Part shown: positions 62,727 to 64,000 of the stretch, in pieces
Position numbering within the stretch: the first letter of the stretch is position 1
How the letters are laid out: every line of letters starts with the position of its first letter
Source of the DNA: Lutraria lutraria
Lineage: Eukaryota; Mollusca; Bivalvia; Venerida; Mactridae
Length of the DNA: 64,000 nucleotides
Assembly: GCA_964023205.1 (NCBI GenBank)
Contig: OZ026842.1
Location: 8,773,407 to 8,837,406 of the forward strand
Direction: 5' to 3'
The notes under the pieces: generated by a model
What the model saw: the letters and a program-made list of their open reading frames with translations, nothing else
The model's database searches: none
What the model was told of the DNA's origin: nothing
Translations under genes and position numbers: made by a program

Positions 62727-64000
62727 TTATGGTGAACAGCTGGGACATAATGTCGAATCGGGAAGACAGTTTACAGTAGTAATGGAACTTGTGTTGAAGC
62801 AACCACCACCAGGACATGTTTGTACAGCTAAGGTTCCTTCTGAATAACACCATAAATACTGATGACAGTCTACCGGATGGGGAAGGTAGATATATTCATC
62901 TGTATCGGTTGGACATTCATCTGCATAAATAAAATAACAAACAGACTAATTTTCATCCGTAGTGCACAAGTTAGTTTAACTTAGATTTCGAAATCATTAT
63001 GTATAATGAATTACGATTATCAGTTCTGGAAATCAATGCGAAATAACATTATTCATTTTGGTGAAGTAAATAAATATGACTTACTTGCATAAACATCTAA
63101 GGTTGTTGTAATTGACTCATCTATCGTCTCATTTTCGACGGTGTCGAAGACAATACATCTGAATTCTGATTGATCATCAGATAGTTGAAATGCGAAAGAA
63201 GATTTTGACACTTTTGTTTCATTAATTTCGCATTGTTCTGATGCCTGGAATTCAACAAAGTCCTTAAAATGTGCATTAGAGTTGGTCCTATTTTGTATTT
63301 TAAGCACACGATTGGTTGATGGGTAACCGACATCTGCAGAACAATACAACGAATCCTGAGAAATCTGTTTTCCTTCAAACGCTATTGGTAGAGTTAGATC
63401 TGGTGTGTTACCTTGTCCTGAAAAAAATGTATTTACCTTGATTTGATGATGCATTTATGAAAAGGTATTTCTATTTTTGTAATCCAGAGAGCTTTATTTC
63501 CAAAGTTTGTTAGCACGTGTTGGCCATGCGGCGCTGATAAATAATTCTAATAAATCAGATAAGATATGAATACATGTTTTACTGCAAAAATAATCATTTT
63601 ACATAACACATTATTTGACAGGGGATAAGCACAATCATGTAAGAATAAGTGTGGAAGTGAAAACTCCTAATAGTATCATCTAATACATACTTTTGACAAA
63701 TTTTATTGTGCATTACAAGTTTGTTAATTATATTGAATATTGAGATTGTTGATTAATTGAACTTGAAATTGAAATTTAATTTCTGTAAGAACGGACAATA
63801 AATCTTTACTAGACAAATATTCACGATTTGTCTTCCAATGTGAAGGGTTTACTTACGTGTTATAACTATTTGAGAGCTAGTTTTGAGCTGGCTGTTGTCT
63901 GGAGAGTAACAGTAGAGTGTTCCTTCATGTTGACATGCTGCTGTGGCTGAAACAACAACTGTCCTGTTATCACCGTCGTCTTGTACCGTTACATTATACC
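62727..64000 (-). CDS. Ig-like domains plus C-terminal chitin-binding domain, partial
   Basis: Exons in transcript order: beyond 64000 to 63857, then 63417-63085, then 62920-62727 (stop TAA). All junctions are phase 1, as is usual for Ig genes. The first visible exon gives the end of one Ig-like domain (VVVSATAACQHEGTLYCYSP ... SQIVIT). The second gives a whole Ig-like domain with its Cys pair (SLYCSADVGYPS, then SEFRCIVFDT). The last is a peritrophin-A/CBM14 domain: six Cys spaced 15-5-10-15-6, with HPVDCHQYLWC and TCPGGGCFN, plus two extra Cys and a PSCSP end. CBM14 modules bind chitin; the Ig domains probably bind a partner. The order Ig-Ig-chitin-binding resembles the VCBPs of amphioxus and tunicates. 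The 5' end is outside the window, so the number of Ig domains and the signal peptide are unknown. Confidence 0.8.

Overview
This window looks like nuclear DNA from a marine bivalve mollusc, probably venerid-like. It is AT-rich, with long non-coding stretches and small exons joined by consensus GT/AG introns. It also carries dispersed repeats that I recognise from bivalve genomes: an element starting GAGGGCCAAGATGGCCCT, a tRNA-derived SINE, and CCCAGCAAACACA-ended transposons. The species is inferred from these repeats only; nothing was searched.

Genes. Six gene models were rebuilt by joining exons by reading phase. Three plus-strand paralogues (4833-7393, 19428-22816, about 45331-47750) encode type II membrane ligands of the TNF superfamily. 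All three share the same exon plan, including a second exon of exactly 37 bp. On the minus strand there are: a predicted 69-residue secreted peptide made from three exons (24075-25643); a secreted PAN-like plus SRCR-domain protein (53646-58409) whose first exon needs one extra base to stay in frame; and, at the right edge, the 3' part of a gene encoding at least two Ig-like domains followed by a C-terminal chitin-binding (peritrophin-A/CBM14) domain (62727 to beyond 64000). TNF ligands, SRCR/PAN proteins and Ig/chitin-binding proteins all fit innate-immune or cell-surface recognition work, so this may be an immune-type neighbourhood. That last step is inference.

Mobile DNA. The rest is largely transposon debris. 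The clearest items are: a 7.9-kb terminal-inverted-repeat element with AACGTT palindrome arrays at both ends (35875-43771), containing nested repeats and two spliced exons resembling the end of a DUF4806-type protein; an 895-bp hAT element with perfect 16-bp TIRs, an 8-bp target duplication and a decayed BED zinc finger (51670-52564); an 848-bp TIR element ending 35 bp from the SRCR splice acceptor (53856-54703); a broken LINE with RT and RNase H (29690-31130); the 3' end of an L1/Tx1-like LINE inside TNF gene 2; two copies of the hairpin-ended, internally repetitive GAGGGCC element; several MITE-like palindromes; and several SINE remnants.

Layout: 1-9 kb TNF gene 1 and repeats; 9-19 kb intergenic with repeats; 19-23 kb TNF gene 2; 24-26 kb peptide gene; 26-35 kb retroelement remnants; 35.9-43.8 kb large TIR element; 45-48 kb TNF gene 3; 48-53.6 kb intergenic with the hAT element; 53.6-58.4 kb PAN-SRCR gene; 58.4-62.7 kb intergenic or 3' untranslated; 62.7-64 kb Ig-chitin-binding gene. 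I saw no rRNA, no convincing functional tRNA and no CRISPR array.
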